A stretch of DNA of 64,000 nucleotides from assembly GCF_030817655.1 (NCBI RefSeq), contig NZ_JAUSZM010000003.1, positions 1,178,001-1,242,000 of the forward strand, in the 5' to 3' direction. The translations under genes were made by a program, and so were the position numbers. The DNA comes from Streptomyces sp. V4I2 (GTDB taxonomy: Bacteria; Actinomycetota; Actinomycetes; Streptomycetales; Streptomycetaceae). The number at the start of each line of letters is the position of its first letter. The first letter of the stretch is position 1. Below the pieces are notes generated by a model, which worked only from the letters and a program-made list of their open reading frames with translations, made no database searches and was not told the origin of the DNA. Shown piece after piece: positions 9,233 to 18,265 of the stretch.

Positions 9233-9285
9233 GGCCGGAAAGAGACCTCACACCCCGCCGGGGCGACACCCCCGCCCACGGAAGG

Positions 9286-10122
9286 TCAGCTGCTCAGCGC
9301 ACCCGTGCCCAGCAGCCCGAAGAGCACCACACCCACGACGATCCGGTAGATCACGAAGGCGTTGAAGGAGTGCTTGGCGATGAACTTCAGCAGCCAGGCG
9401 ATGGACGCGTAGGCCACGCCGAACGAGACGAGGGTCCCGACGGCGAGCGGCGCCGCGCCCACGCCGGTCCCCAGGGCGTCCTTGAGTTCGTACAGGCCGG
9501 CCCCGGTCAGGGCGGGGATGCCGAGGAAGAACGACAGCCGGGTGGCGGCCACACGGTCGAGGTCCAGGATCAGCGCCGTGGACATGGTGGCACCGGAGCG
9601 GGAGAAGCCCGGGAAGAGCAGGGCGAGGATCTGTGAACTGCCCACCAGCATGGCGTCCTTGAACGAGGTGTCGTCCTCCCCGCGCTTGTGCCGGCCCATC
9701 TGGTCCGCCGCCCACATCACCCCGCTGCCGACGATCAGCGAGCCCGCCACCACCCACAGCGAGGCGAGCGGTCCTTCGATGAGCGGCTTGGCGGCCAGGC
9801 CCACGGCGACGATCGGGACGGTCGCGCAGATCACCCACCAGGCGAACTTGTAGTCGTGGTGGTAGCGCTCCTCCTTGTCGACCAGCCCGCGGCCCCACGC
9901 CGAGACGATCCGCACGATGTCCTTGAAGAAGTACACGAACACGGCGGCGATCGCCCCGACCTGGATCACGGCCGAGAACCCGACGACGGAGTCCTCGTCG
10001 ACGGGGATGCCCATGAGCCCCTCGACGATCTTCAGATGGCCCGTGGAGGAGACGGGCAGGAACTCGGTCACCCCCTCGACGGCTCCGAGGACGACGGCCT
10101 GACCGACGCTGATGACGCTCAT
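9286..10122 (-). CDS. uppP: undecaprenyl-diphosphate phosphatase
   Basis: UppP/BacA integral membrane phosphatase, which recycles undecaprenyl pyrophosphate to the monophosphate used in cell-wall synthesis and confers bacitracin tolerance. The 278-residue length and roughly eight membrane segments are typical. Both active-site regions are visible: EGVTEFLPVSSTGH near residue 15 and PGFSRSGATMS near residue 170. The gene stands alone on the minus strand between the amino-acid operon and fluC. The start is ATG 10122. Confidence 0.95.
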   Translation of the reverse strand: MSVISVGQAVVLGAVEGVTEFLPVSSTGHLKIVEGLMGIPVDEDSVVGFSAVIQVGAIAAVFVYFFKDIVRIVSAWGRGLVDKEERYHHDYKFAWWVICATVPIVAVGLAAKPLIEGPLASLWVVAGSLIVGSGVMWAADQMGRHKRGEDDTSFKDAMLVGSSQILALLFPGFSRSGATMSTALILDLDRVAATRLSFFLGIPALTGAGLYELKDALGTGVGAAPLAVGTLVSFGVAYASIAWLLKFIAKHSFNAFVIYRIVVGVVLFGLLGTGALSS

Positions 10123-10230
10123 GGGATCCAGTTCTGCTCAAGGGACACAGGGGGTGGGCTGGGTACGGCGAGCTCCGTCTTACTACACGCAGACGAGAGC
10201 CGAGCCGCACACAATCGCGACCCGAGGGCC

Positions 10231-10605
10231 CTACGCCCACACCGCCTGCGCCACCGCCACGCCCACGAAGGCGGCCCCCAGACCGGCGGCCACGCTGCCG
10301 ATCGCGTTGACGGCGGCATAGAACCCCGCCCCGGCCTCGGCCAGCCGGAGGGTCTCGTACGAGAAGGTCGAGTACGTCGTCAACGCCCCGCACAGCCCGG
10401 TGCCCAGGAGCAGCTGGAGGTGGGAACCGGCGGCTCCCGAGGCGGCCGCGCCGGTCAGCACGCCGAGGATCAGACAGCCGGTGACGTTCACCGCGAAGGT
10501 GCCCCAGGGGAAGACCGAGTCGTGCCGGGACTGCACCGCCCGGTCGGTCAGGTAGCGCAACGGGGCGCCGACCATGGCACCCGCGACGACCAGCAGCCAG
10601 TTCAC
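10231..10605 (-). CDS. fluC: fluoride channel FluC (CrcB), second copy
   Basis: A small four-helix fluoride channel of 124 residues. It has [14 protein letters not shown] N-terminal packing ([11 protein letters not shown]), the pore motif [13 protein letters not shown] and the sodium-site loop [15 protein letters not shown], all hallmarks of CrcB/FluC. The GTG start overlaps the stop of the DUF190 gene (GTGA). Actinobacteria often encode two dissimilar FluC subunits that form a heterodimer, and this is the shorter one. Confidence 0.93.
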   Translation of the reverse strand: MNWLLVVAGAMVGAPLRYLTDRAVQSRHDSVFPWGTFAVNVTGCLILGVLTGAAASGAAGSHLQLLLGTGLCGALTTYSTFSYETLRLAEAGAGFYAAVNAIGSVAAGLGAAFVGVAVAQAVWA

Positions 10606-10982
10606 AACGAGTTCTTACCCTTCGCGCCCGGATTGCCCTTTTCGTTCTCCCGTCCGACATACCTGATGACCTCGCAGTCGTCGAGGATCACCAGTCCCTC
10701 GGTGACGAGTTCGTCGAGCTGCGGCAGGAACGCCCGTACGCGCTCCTCGTCGTCCACGATCACGACGGCCACCGGCAGGTCCTCGCTCAGCGACAGCAGC
10801 CGGGAGGTGTGGATCAGGGAGGAGGCGCCGAAGCCCTCGATGCCGCGGAAGACGCTGGCGCCCGCGAGGCCGGCCGCGTGGGCGCGGTGCACGATCTCGC
10901 TGTAGAGGGGCTTGTGGTGCCAGGTGTCGTGCTCGCCGACGAAGACGGTGACGCGCAGGGCGTGGCCGGTCAGTCTCGTCAT
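10602..10982 (-). CDS. DUF190 family protein
   Basis: A 126-residue soluble protein matching DUF190: [13 protein letters not shown] at the N-terminus, the [20 protein letters not shown] core with [11 protein letters not shown], and [18 protein letters not shown]. The fold resembles GlnB-like small regulators, and the family is almost always found with crcB, so a role in fluoride export or its regulation is inferred. It is translationally coupled at both ends: ATGA with the upstream fluC and GTGA with the downstream one. Confidence 0.85.
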   Translation of the reverse strand: MTRLTGHALRVTVFVGEHDTWHHKPLYSEIVHRAHAAGLAGASVFRGIEGFGASSLIHTSRLLSLSEDLPVAVVIVDDEERVRAFLPQLDELVTEGLVILDDCEVIRYVGRENEKGNPGAKGKNSL

Positions 10983-11434
10983 GGCCGCCTCCACTTCAGG
11001 ACCCGCCGGGTGGCCGCGACCGCGAGCCACACCGCGGTGAGCGCAGCGAGCAGGGTCGCGAAGAGGTACGCCAGCCCGGTGCGGGGATGGCCGGAGTCGA
11101 CCAGCTTCTGGAAGTCGACCGCGTACGTCGAGAAGGTGGTGAAGCCGCCGAGCACCCCGGTGCCGAAGAAGGGGCGGACGAGCCGGTGGGCGGCCCACAC
11201 GTCGGTGATGACCACCATGAACACGCCGATGACGGCGCAGCCGACGACATTGGTCCAGAAGGTCGCCCAGGGGAACCCGGCCGGCTGGGCGGGCCACCAC
11301 AGGGCTGCCGCGTACCGGGCGGTGGCGCCCAGGGCACCGCCGAGCGCGACCACCGCGACGACCGGTGCCTGGCCGCGCCAGGCGGGCTGTCGGGGGGCGG
11401 GGACGCGGAGGCTGTCGGTCTCCTGGGCTGTCAT
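10979..11434 (-). CDS. fluC: fluoride channel FluC (CrcB), first copy
   Basis: FluC/CrcB subunit with a longer N-terminal tail; about 151 residues from ATG 11434. It carries [30 protein letters not shown] and [19 protein letters not shown], the channel and Na+-site motifs of the family. An in-frame ATG at 11509 would add 25 unlike residues. The start at 11434 is preferred because AGGAG lies ten bases upstream. Together with DUF190 and the second FluC it forms a three-gene operon expected to make a heterodimeric fluoride exporter. Confidence 0.92.
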   Translation of the reverse strand: MTAQETDSLRVPAPRQPAWRGQAPVVAVVALGGALGATARYAAALWWPAQPAGFPWATFWTNVVGCAVIGVFMVVITDVWAAHRLVRPFFGTGVLGGFTTFSTYAVDFQKLVDSGHPRTGLAYLFATLLAALTAVWLAVAATRRVLKWRRP

Positions 11435-11443
11435 GGTCGTGCG

Positions 11444-11494
11444 TCTCCTACTCGCCGGGGCCCTGGCATGCGGGCGTGCTCCATCGCAAGTAGG
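11444..11494 (-). promoter_or_regulatory. 5' hairpin that would hide the fluC ribosome-binding site
   Basis: On the transcript, CCUACUUGC (11494-11486) can pair with GCGAGUAGG (11455-11447) over nine positions, one of them G-U, closing a 30-nt loop. The 3' arm contains the start of the AGGAG Shine-Dalgarno of the first fluC. The layout suggests translational control, but it does not match the classical crcB fluoride-riboswitch consensus. Confidence 0.4.
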
Positions 11495-11599
11495 GACCGT
11501 TGGCGGCACCTGAGCCGCGGTTCGGGTACGGCGGGCCCCACCGCCGCGCCGCGAGGGGATCGCGGCTGGAAAACAGGTTAACCCCGGGGTGCGCCCGGG

Positions 11600-12562
11600 T
11601 CATTTCGTGCTCGGCGCCTCGCAGACGGCCACGCCGGGTTCCCACAGGCTGCCCAGGATCAGGTGGCCGGCGCTCTCGCAGACGCTGGTGACCATGCGGA
11701 AACCGGAGCGGCGGCGGGTGAGGTGGTGGACGATCCCGCCCTGGTCGTCGACCGCGAGGACGCCGGTCGTGCCGGGGGGACGGAAGGGCGCGCGCACGGC
11801 GATGCGGGCGGCGGTGCGGCGGATGTCGGGGGTGCCGCGGTGCAGCAGATCGAGGGGCGGGACGCGGGGGCCGGCCAGCGAGACCCAGATCGGGGCGTCC
11901 GGTGCGCCGCGCCAGAGGTTGTCGGGCATGCCCGGGAGGTTCTCGACGAAGGGTTCGCCGCGGCCGGCCTTCGGACCGGTGAGCCAGTAGCGGGTCAGCC
12001 GGCAGGCGCCCGTCTCGGCGACGACCAGGAAGGTCTCGTCGGCGCTCGGGGCGAGTCCGTTGGCGAACTGCAGCCCCTCCAGCAGGACTTCGGGCTCGTC
12101 ACTGCCCGGGGCCAGGCGCAGCAGCCGGCCGGTGCCGGTGTGCTCGACGAGATCGCCGATCCACTCCTCCAAGGGGTAGCGGCGGCTGGAGACGGTGAAG
12201 TACACGGTTCCGTCGGACAGGGCGACCACGTTGCTGCAGAACCGCAGCCGCTCCCCCGCCACCGAGTCGGCGATCACCCGTACCGTGCCGTCGGTGAGGT
12301 CCACCCCCAGCAGTCCGCGTTCCGCGTCGCACACCAACAGGGCGTCGTCGGGGAGGAGGTGGAGGCCCAGTGGCCTGCCGCCGGTCCTGGTGAGCACCTC
12401 GACGCGGGCCGCGCCGGGGTCTGTCAGGCCCTCCAGGCGCAGGATCCGGCCGTCCTCGACGCCGGTCAGCACCCGGCCGCGGGCGTCGACCACCACGTCC
12501 TCGGGGCCGCGGCCGCCGATCGCGACGTAGTGGCGGGGAACCAGAGCCGTGGGACGGTTCAT
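11600..12562 (-). CDS. SMP-30/gluconolactonase or strictosidine-synthase-like beta-propeller protein
   Basis: A 320-residue protein with the six-bladed propeller signature of the SMP-30/strictosidine-synthase-like group: GGRGPEDVVVDARGRVLTGVEDG at the start, DALLVCDAERGLL, FCSNVVALSDGTVYFT with the likely metal-site Asn, QFANGLAPSADETFLVVAETG and NLPGMPDNLWRG. Members hydrolyse lactones or are of unknown function. No signal peptide is seen from the chosen ATG 12562, although the open frame reaches further upstream. It overlaps the small HTH gene by ATGA, so both are likely co-expressed. Confidence 0.8.
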   Translation of the reverse strand: MNRPTALVPRHYVAIGGRGPEDVVVDARGRVLTGVEDGRILRLEGLTDPGAARVEVLTRTGGRPLGLHLLPDDALLVCDAERGLLGVDLTDGTVRVIADSVAGERLRFCSNVVALSDGTVYFTVSSRRYPLEEWIGDLVEHTGTGRLLRLAPGSDEPEVLLEGLQFANGLAPSADETFLVVAETGACRLTRYWLTGPKAGRGEPFVENLPGMPDNLWRGAPDAPIWVSLAGPRVPPLDLLHRGTPDIRRTAARIAVRAPFRPPGTTGVLAVDDQGGIVHHLTRRRSGFRMVTSVCESAGHLILGSLWEPGVAVCEAPSTK

Positions 12563-12903
12563 GCACGCCTGCCCTTCGCTGCCGGAGGACGATCCTCCTC
12601 GCAGGCGTGTACCCGCGCCGGCCCGGCGCCTACCAGCCCTTCTCGAACATGCGTGCGTACCTCGTCGCGCCGGTAGTGGGTGCGGCGCCGGATCCGCCTG
12701 GTGCGCAGCAGACCGAGGTCCGCGAGCAGGCCGAGGTGGGTCTCGGCGACGGCGCGGCGCACTCCGAGTTTCTCGGCGACGGCGTCGGCGGTCACCCCGT
12801 CCGCCACCGGATCGCCGTGCCGCTGCGGCGGGAAGTGCGCGGCCGGGTCCTTCAGCCATTCCAGGATGTCCAGGCGCCGCTCGCCGGTGGGAGTCCTCAG
12901 CAT
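12559..12903 (-). CDS. small winged-helix regulator (ArsR-like)
   Basis: A 114-residue protein with a single winged helix: RRLDILEWLKDPAAHF, GVTADAVAEKLGVRRAVAETHL as helix-turn-helix, then LLADLGLLRTRRIRRRTHYRRDE as the wing. This is the ArsR/HTH_20 layout. ATG 12903 has a good GGAGGGG upstream. A long open frame continues upstream but is low in family signal. Its stop overlaps the start of the SMP-30-like gene, which is its probable regulatory target or partner. Confidence 0.75.
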   Translation of the reverse strand: MLRTPTGERRLDILEWLKDPAAHFPPQRHGDPVADGVTADAVAEKLGVRRAVAETHLGLLADLGLLRTRRIRRRTHYRRDEVRTHVREGLVGAGPARVHACEEDRPPAAKGRRA

Positions 12904-13057
12904 CGCGTTCCCCTCCGTCCGGGCTCCTCGTACCGCGTCTTCCCACTGTGGCGCAGCCGATGCCGCCGCGTACGGGACTCCGCAACGTTGTCCGGTAGCG
13001 AATTCCCTTGCGAAGCCCGGTCTTTCGGTACGCGGGCGCACCCTGCGGGTGAAAAGC

Positions 13058-13098
13058 CCCCTCCGCCCGCGGCTCGCGCGCTCGCACGGGCGGAGGGG
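13058..13098 (-). terminator. hairpin terminator after the GH42 gene
   Basis: CCCCTCCGCCCG (13058-13069) pairs perfectly with CGGGCGGAGGGG (13087-13098), a 12-bp stem that begins eight bases after the GH42 stop codon. There is no U-tract, as is usual in Streptomyces. Confidence 0.6.
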
Positions 13099-13105
13099 AG
13101 TCGGT

Positions 13106-15127
13106 TCAGCCGTCGAGCCGTACGACGCGGACGGCTCCCGCCGGGACCGCCAGTCCTCCCGCGGCGCGCTCACCGGTCAGCAGTTCGGTGCCGTTCGCGT
13201 CCAGCGGCACCTTGACGTCCGTGGCGGTGTGGTTGATCGCGAACAGGTAGGTGCCGGACTCGCCGGTGCGGCGCACCACCTCGACGTCGCGGGGCAGGTC
13301 GGCGCGGGTGCTCATGTCCGCGTCCTCGACGGCCCAGCCCAGCAGCGCGTCCAGGCCCTCGGTGGTCAGCCGGGTGGAGACGTACCAGGCGGTGCCCTCG
13401 CCGAGGCGGTGCCGGGTGACGGCCGGGTGGCCGGCGGCCGGACCGTCGGCGTACGTCCACACGGTCTCGGCACCGCGCGGCACCACGAACTCGGTCCACA
13501 CGTCCGCGGCGAGCTCCGAGCCGTCGGGGCCGGTGACGCGCACGAGCTGGTCCTTGAGCAGCGGCGAGAACTCCTCCACGGTCAGGCCGAGCACGTCCCG
13601 CAGCGCGCCGGGGTAGGGGCCCTCGTGCACGGCGTCGTGCTCGTCGACGATGCCGGAGAAGTACGACACGACGAGGGTGCCGCCGTTCTCGACGTACTCC
13701 GTGATGTTGTGGCCCGCCGCCTTGGTCGTGAGGTACAGCGCGGGCACGACGACAAGGGGATACCTCGACAAGTCGGCTTCCGGGTGGGCGAAGTCGACGG
13801 TGAGGTGGCGGTCGTAGAGGGCCTCGTAGAAGGCGTCGGCGCGCTCGCGCGGGTCGTGGGCCTCGCTCGGACGCCACTGGAGGTTCTGCGCCCACCAGGA
13901 CTGCCAGTCCCACAGGACGGCCACGTCGGCGGCGGTGCGCGTGCCTCGGACGGTGCTCAGCGAGTCGAGCGAGGCACCCAGTTCGACCACTTCGCGCCAC
14001 ACGCGGGTGTCCGTGCCGCCGTGCGGGACCATCGCCGAGTGGAACTTCTCGGCGCCGCGCCGGGACTGGCGCCACTGGAAGAACATGGCACCCTCGGAGC
14101 CGCGTGCCACGTGGGCGAGGGAGTTGCGGGCCATCTGGCCGGGGGCCTTGGCGGGGTTGCGGGGCTGCCAGTTGACGCCCGAGGTGGAGTGTTCGAGCAG
14201 CAGCCAGGGGGCGCCGGCCGCGACCGAGCGGGTGAGGTCGGCGGCCATCGCGAGGTTGACGTGGGTGCGGCGGCCGTCGGTGATCAGGTAGTGGTCGTTG
14301 GTGACGAGGTCGACCTCGCGGCCCCAGGCCCAGTAGTCGACGGAGTCGCACTGGCTGAGCGCGGTCATGAAGTTGGTGGTGACCGGGATGCCGGGCGAGA
14401 GGCGGTGCAGGATGTCCCGCTCCGTCACGAAGTTCTCGCGCATGGTGGCGTCGGCGAACCGCTTGTAGTCCAGCGCCTGGCCCGGGTTGCCGACGGTGGG
14501 CGCCGTGCGCGGCGGGTTGATCTGGCCGAGGTCGGCGTAGCGCTGCCCCCAGAAGGCGGTGCCCCAGGCTTCGTTGACGGCCTCCACGGTGCCATAGGTG
14601 GTGGCCAGCCAGCGGCGGAAGTGGGCGGCGCAGGAGTCGCAGTAGCAGGCGGAGACCGGGACGCCGTACTCGTTGTGCACGTGCCACATGGCCAGGGCGG
14701 GATGCCCGGCGTAGCGCTCGGCGAGCCGGGTGGTGATGCCGGCGGCGGCCGAGCGGTAGTCGGCGTTGCTGTGGCAGATGGCGCCGCGTGAGCCGAACTC
14801 GTGGCGGATGCCGTCGGCCGTGACGGGCAGCGCGTCGGGGTGGTCGCGGTAGAACCAGGCCGGGGGCACGACCGTGGGGGTGCCGAGGTCGACGCGGATG
14901 CCGTTGTCGTGCAGCAGGTCGAGGAGCCGGTCGAGCCAGCCGAAGTCGTACGTGCCGGGTGCGGGCTCCAGGAGCGCCCAGGAGAAGATCCCGACGCTGA
15001 CCATGGTGACGCCGGCCTCCCGCATCAGCCGTACGTCCTCCTCCCAGACGCTCTCGGGCCACTGCTCCGGGTTGTAGTCCCCGCCGAAGGCGAGCCTGGT
15101 GAGGCCCCTGGGGGTGGTCTCCGGCAT
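13106..15127 (-). CDS. GH42 beta-galactosidase
   Basis: Intracellular beta-galactosidase of glycoside hydrolase family 42, 673 residues, the usual size. The A-domain TIM barrel starts at GGDYNPEQWP. The acid/base is Glu153 in WHVHNEYG and the nucleophile Glu312 in LLLEHST. Zinc-site cysteines are seen at Cys118 and in ACYCDSC (about 159-166). There is no signal peptide, so imported oligosaccharides are the likely substrate. ATG 15127 has GGGAGAG upstream. It is divergent from a LacI regulator, and together with GH53 and GH30 enzymes elsewhere in the window it fits galactan or arabinogalactan use. Confidence 0.93.
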   Translation of the reverse strand: MPETTPRGLTRLAFGGDYNPEQWPESVWEEDVRLMREAGVTMVSVGIFSWALLEPAPGTYDFGWLDRLLDLLHDNGIRVDLGTPTVVPPAWFYRDHPDALPVTADGIRHEFGSRGAICHSNADYRSAAAGITTRLAERYAGHPALAMWHVHNEYGVPVSACYCDSCAAHFRRWLATTYGTVEAVNEAWGTAFWGQRYADLGQINPPRTAPTVGNPGQALDYKRFADATMRENFVTERDILHRLSPGIPVTTNFMTALSQCDSVDYWAWGREVDLVTNDHYLITDGRRTHVNLAMAADLTRSVAAGAPWLLLEHSTSGVNWQPRNPAKAPGQMARNSLAHVARGSEGAMFFQWRQSRRGAEKFHSAMVPHGGTDTRVWREVVELGASLDSLSTVRGTRTAADVAVLWDWQSWWAQNLQWRPSEAHDPRERADAFYEALYDRHLTVDFAHPEADLSRYPLVVVPALYLTTKAAGHNITEYVENGGTLVVSYFSGIVDEHDAVHEGPYPGALRDVLGLTVEEFSPLLKDQLVRVTGPDGSELAADVWTEFVVPRGAETVWTYADGPAAGHPAVTRHRLGEGTAWYVSTRLTTEGLDALLGWAVEDADMSTRADLPRDVEVVRRTGESGTYLFAINHTATDVKVPLDANGTELLTGERAAGGLAVPAGAVRVVRLDG

Positions 15128-15151
15128 GGGTCTCTCCCGTTTCTGATGGTT

Positions 15152-15163
15152 GGGAACGTGCAC
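15152..15163 (-). promoter_or_regulatory. candidate LacI-family operator upstream of GH42
   Basis: GGGAACGTGCAC lies 25 bases upstream of the GH42 start, between the divergent beta-galactosidase and LacI genes. It matches the palindrome GTGAACGTTCAC found upstream of the GH53 galactanase at 10 of 12 positions, suggesting one regulator for both. Confidence 0.4.
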
Positions 15164-15325
15164 ACACGGCGTCAGCAGCGCGCGGCCCAAGATAACCGTA
15201 CGAGGGTGAGCCTTGCCAAGTATTCGAATGCCGTGCGCGCTGTGCACGATCACACACCGTCGCCGGACCTAGGGAACCTACCGTGGTCAGGGCGGCCGCC
15301 ATCCGCCCGCGAGGGCCTTAAAGTC

Positions 15326-16357
15326 ATGACCATGAACAACGCGGGGGGCCGACGCAGAGCGCCGACGATCCACGACGTGGCGCGGGAGGCAGGGGTCTCA
15401 CGCGGCACGGTCTCACGTGTGCTCAACGGCGGGCACTACGTCAGCCCCGCCGCCCAGGAGGCCGTGAACGCCGCCATCCGCAAGACGGGCTACGTCGTCA
15501 ACCGGCACGCCCGTTCGCTGATCACCGGACGTTCCGACTCCGTCGGCTTCCTGCTGACCGAGCCGCAGGAGCGGTTCTTCGAGGACCCCAACTTCAACGT
15601 CCTGCTGCGCGGCTGCACCCAGGCCCTGGCCGCCCACGACATCCCGCTGCTGCTGATGCTGGCCGGGACCGAGGACGAGCGGCGGCGCATCACGCGGTAC
15701 ATCACCGCCGGGCACGTGGACGGGGTGCTGCTCGTTTCCAGCCACTCCGGGGACCCGATCGCCGAGGAGCTGCGCGAGGCGGGTGTGCCGCTGGTCGCGT
15801 GCGGCAAGCCGATCGGGCTCCGGTCCCGGGTGAGCTACGTGGCCGCGGACGACCGCGACGGCGCCCGGGACATGGTGCGCCACCTGCTGTCCCTGGGCCG
15901 CCGCCGCATCGGCGTGGTCACCGGCCCGCTGGACACACCTGGCGGTGTCGAGCGCCTCGCCGGGTACAAGGAGGTGCTCACCGAGGCGGGCGTCGCGATC
16001 GACGAGCGGCTCGTCGTCTCCGGCGACTACAGCCGGGCCAGCGGCGAGGCGGGCGCCGAGCGGCTGCTCGCCCGGACCCCGGACCTGGACGCCGTGTTCG
16101 TCGCCTCCGACCTGATGGCGCAGGGCGTACTGACGGCACTGGAGCGGGCGGGGCGACGGGTGCCGGACGACGTGTCGGTGGGCGGCTTCGACGACTCCCC
16201 CGCCGCGCTGGCCTCCCGGCCCGAACTGACGACGATCCGGCAGCCCTGGGACCGCATCAGCGCCGAGATGGTCCGGGTGCTGCTGGCGCAGATCGGCGGC
16301 GAGGACGCGGCGGCCGTGATTCTGCCCACGGAGCTGGTGAAGCGGGAGTCCACCTGA
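15326..16357 (+). CDS. LacI-family transcriptional regulator
   Basis: A LacI/GalR regulator of about 343 residues. The N-terminal HTH reads TIHDVAREAGVSRGTVSRVLN, followed by the hinge and a periplasmic-binding-like effector domain (SDSVGFLLTEP, VDGVLLVSSHSGD, VFVASDLMAQGVLTAL, VPDDVSVGGFDDSP). The effector is probably a sugar. It is divergent from the GH42 beta-galactosidase, so control of galactoside use is inferred. ATG 15326 and ATG 15332 are both in frame. The only upstream gene is the divergent one; a 156-bp gap separates it from the VOC gene downstream. Confidence 0.92.
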   Translation: MTMNNAGGRRRAPTIHDVAREAGVSRGTVSRVLNGGHYVSPAAQEAVNAAIRKTGYVVNRHARSLITGRSDSVGFLLTEPQERFFEDPNFNVLLRGCTQALAAHDIPLLLMLAGTEDERRRITRYITAGHVDGVLLVSSHSGDPIAEELREAGVPLVACGKPIGLRSRVSYVAADDRDGARDMVRHLLSLGRRRIGVVTGPLDTPGGVERLAGYKEVLTEAGVAIDERLVVSGDYSRASGEAGAERLLARTPDLDAVFVASDLMAQGVLTALERAGRRVPDDVSVGGFDDSPAALASRPELTTIRQPWDRISAEMVRVLLAQIGGEDAAAVILPTELVKREST

Positions 16358-16513
16358 GGGGCACGTTCAGCTGCGCCGGATAGGCGGCGACAGCGGTGCT
16401 CGCGCGGTGCGGGGCAACCGGTCAGGATCGAAGAAGCGGCTCCCGCTCCCCCGGCCTAGCGTGAGATCACCGGCGAGATCCGTCGGTCCGCGCACCACCG
16501 AGGAGCACACGCC

Positions 16514-16858
16514 ATGACCGCCGGACTCAACACCATCGTCTACCCCGTCAAGGACATCGCGCGGGCGAAGGCCCTGTTCAGCGCCCTGCTGGAGGTCGAG
16601 CCCTACGCCGACGAGCCTTACTACGTCGGCTTCAAGGACGCCGGCCAGGATGTCGGCCTGGACCCGAACGGACACGCCAAGGGCATGACCGGTCCCGTTC
16701 CCTACTGGCACGTCTCCGACATCAGGGGCCGGCTCGCCGCCCTCCTCGACGCGGGCGCCGAGCTGCTCCAGGACGTCCAGGAGGTCGGCGGCGGCAGGAT
16801 GATCGCCTCGGTCAAGGATGCCGACGGAAACCTCGTCGGGCTCGTCCAGGACGCCTGA
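16514..16858 (+). CDS. VOC-family (glyoxalase/bleomycin resistance fold) protein
   Basis: A 114-residue single-domain VOC protein: NTIVYPVKDIARAKALFSALLEVEP at the start, a DVGLDPNGHAKG strand, WHVSDIRGRLAALLDAGAE and the closing SVKDADGNLVGLVQD. AGGAG lies 11 bases before ATG 16514. VOC proteins are metal-dependent lyases, dioxygenases or binding proteins, and the short form here does not allow a substrate to be named. It stands alone before a MarR gene. Confidence 0.85.
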   Translation: MTAGLNTIVYPVKDIARAKALFSALLEVEPYADEPYYVGFKDAGQDVGLDPNGHAKGMTGPVPYWHVSDIRGRLAALLDAGAELLQDVQEVGGGRMIASVKDADGNLVGLVQDA

Positions 16859-16907
16859 GCCGCTTCCCCCGTCCGCATGTCGATGCACACGCATTAACAT
16901 TCGGTGT

Positions 16908-17294
16908 ATGGCAGTGAACGCGGCCGGCACCCGGCTCGAAGAACAGTGGCGGGACATCCTGTCGGTGCACGCGCGCACGATGTGCGAGATCGACCGCGTG
17001 CTGCACCCTCACGGGCTGGGCGCGAGCGACTTCGAGGTGCTCGACGTCCTCGCCTCCGAGGCGCCCGAGGAGGGCGACCTGTGCCGGGTGCAGAACCTCG
17101 TCGGACGGGTGCATCTCAGCCAGAGCGCGCTGTCCCGCCTCATCGGCCGCCTGGAGAAGGACGGTCTGGTGGAGCGCTCGGTCTGCATGGAGGACCGGCG
17201 GGGCGTGTGGGTCGCCCTCACCCGCAAGGGCCGCGACCTGCACGCCGAGGTGCTCCCGCTGCAGCGCGAGGTACTGGCCCGGACGCTGGGCTGA
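16908..17294 (+). CDS. MarR-family transcriptional regulator
   Basis: A 128-residue MarR protein: an N-terminal dimerisation helix, LGASDFEVLDVLASEAP, the recognition region HLSQSALSRLIGRLEKDGLVERS and the wing RRGVWVALTRKGR. ATG 16908 has no clear Shine-Dalgarno and lies close to an AT-rich CATTAACATT tract, so a leaderless transcript is possible. It is convergent with the LysR gene, only 19 bases away. The target is unknown; the adjacent VOC gene is a candidate. Confidence 0.88.
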   Translation: MAVNAAGTRLEEQWRDILSVHARTMCEIDRVLHPHGLGASDFEVLDVLASEAPEEGDLCRVQNLVGRVHLSQSALSRLIGRLEKDGLVERSVCMEDRRGVWVALTRKGRDLHAEVLPLQREVLARTLG

Positions 17295-17313
17295 TCCCGC
17301 TCCGCACCCCGCG

Positions 17314-18162
17314 TCAGCGCAGCAGATCCCGTACGGCCGCGAAGGCCGCCTCCACCGTCGCCGGATCCGCCCCGGGACGGGCCAGCGCGCTCATCGGGAT
17401 CGGCGTGACCGCCGGAAGCCCCTCGTACGGGGTCAGCCCGTCGGGGGCGGGGCCCACGGCGGCGAGCAGGGCCACGCCCTGGCCGGTGCGGGCGATGTCG
17501 AGCACACCCGCGAGGTAGCCGGCGTCGCCGACGACCGTGGCGGGGACGCCCCGCGCGGCGAGGGTGGCGATGGCCCGGCGGCGGATGGCGCAGGGGTCCT
17601 CGATGGCGACCAGGGGGACGGCGGCCGGTGCGGGCGGCGGCTCCCAGCCGGGGACGGCGTGCCAGGTGAGCGGGAGACCGCCGACGGGCGTGCCCTCGGT
17701 GGCGGCGGCCTCCGTGACGTACACCGCCACGTCGACGCTGCCGCGTTCCACGGCCTCCACGAGGCGGGCGGAACGGTCGATGCGGAACCGGACCCGGCAG
17801 CCGGGCCGCACCTCCTGGACGGCGGCGGTGAGCCGGGGCAGGAACTGGTCGGCGGCGTGCTCGGTGGCGCCGACGGTGACCGTGTCGCCGTCGGACTCGA
17901 GCAGGGTCCGTACGGCCTCGTCGTGGACGGCGAGGACACGGCGGGCCTGTTCCAGCAGCCGGCGGCCCTCGGGGGTGAACCGTGTGCCGCGTCCCTCGCG
18001 TTCGACGACGGGCCCGCCCAGGATCTTCTCCAGTTTGCGGACGTGCTGGCTGACCGCCGACTGGCTCAGGGACAGGGTCCGGGCGGCACGGTGGAAGCCG
18101 CCGCAGTCGGCGATCGCGGTCAGACTGCGCAGGGCCACGATGTCGAGGACGGGTTGGGACAT
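17314..18162 (-). CDS. LysR-family transcriptional regulator
   Basis: A 282-residue LysR regulator. The HTH is near the N-terminus (CGGFHRAARTLSLSQSAVSQH followed by VRKLEKILG) with the usual effector-binding domain after residue 90 (DTVTVGATEHAADQFLP). It is divergent from the sulfur-scavenging operon and its leader peptide, and LysR proteins such as CysB and Cbl commonly control sulfonate genes. Control of that operon is therefore a reasonable inference from position, not shown by the sequence. Confidence 0.88.
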   Translation of the reverse strand: MSQPVLDIVALRSLTAIADCGGFHRAARTLSLSQSAVSQHVRKLEKILGGPVVEREGRGTRFTPEGRRLLEQARRVLAVHDEAVRTLLESDGDTVTVGATEHAADQFLPRLTAAVQEVRPGCRVRFRIDRSARLVEAVERGSVDVAVYVTEAAATEGTPVGGLPLTWHAVPGWEPPPAPAAVPLVAIEDPCAIRRRAIATLAARGVPATVVGDAGYLAGVLDIARTGQGVALLAAVGPAPDGLTPYEGLPAVTPIPMSALARPGADPATVEAAFAAVRDLLR

Positions 18163-18265
18163 GCCGTGACAGTAGCGCCCCCGGAGGACCGATCGCGATG
18201 TCTGATCGGTTTCGATGCGGAATCGTCGTTGGACGCGGTCCGCCGCCTCCGGTCATGATGGGCGC

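Noticed and set aside
11447..11494. Classical crcB fluoride riboswitch before fluC
   Set aside because: The GAUG and closing pseudoknot strand of the known motif could not be placed; only a simple stem over the ribosome-binding site is supported.
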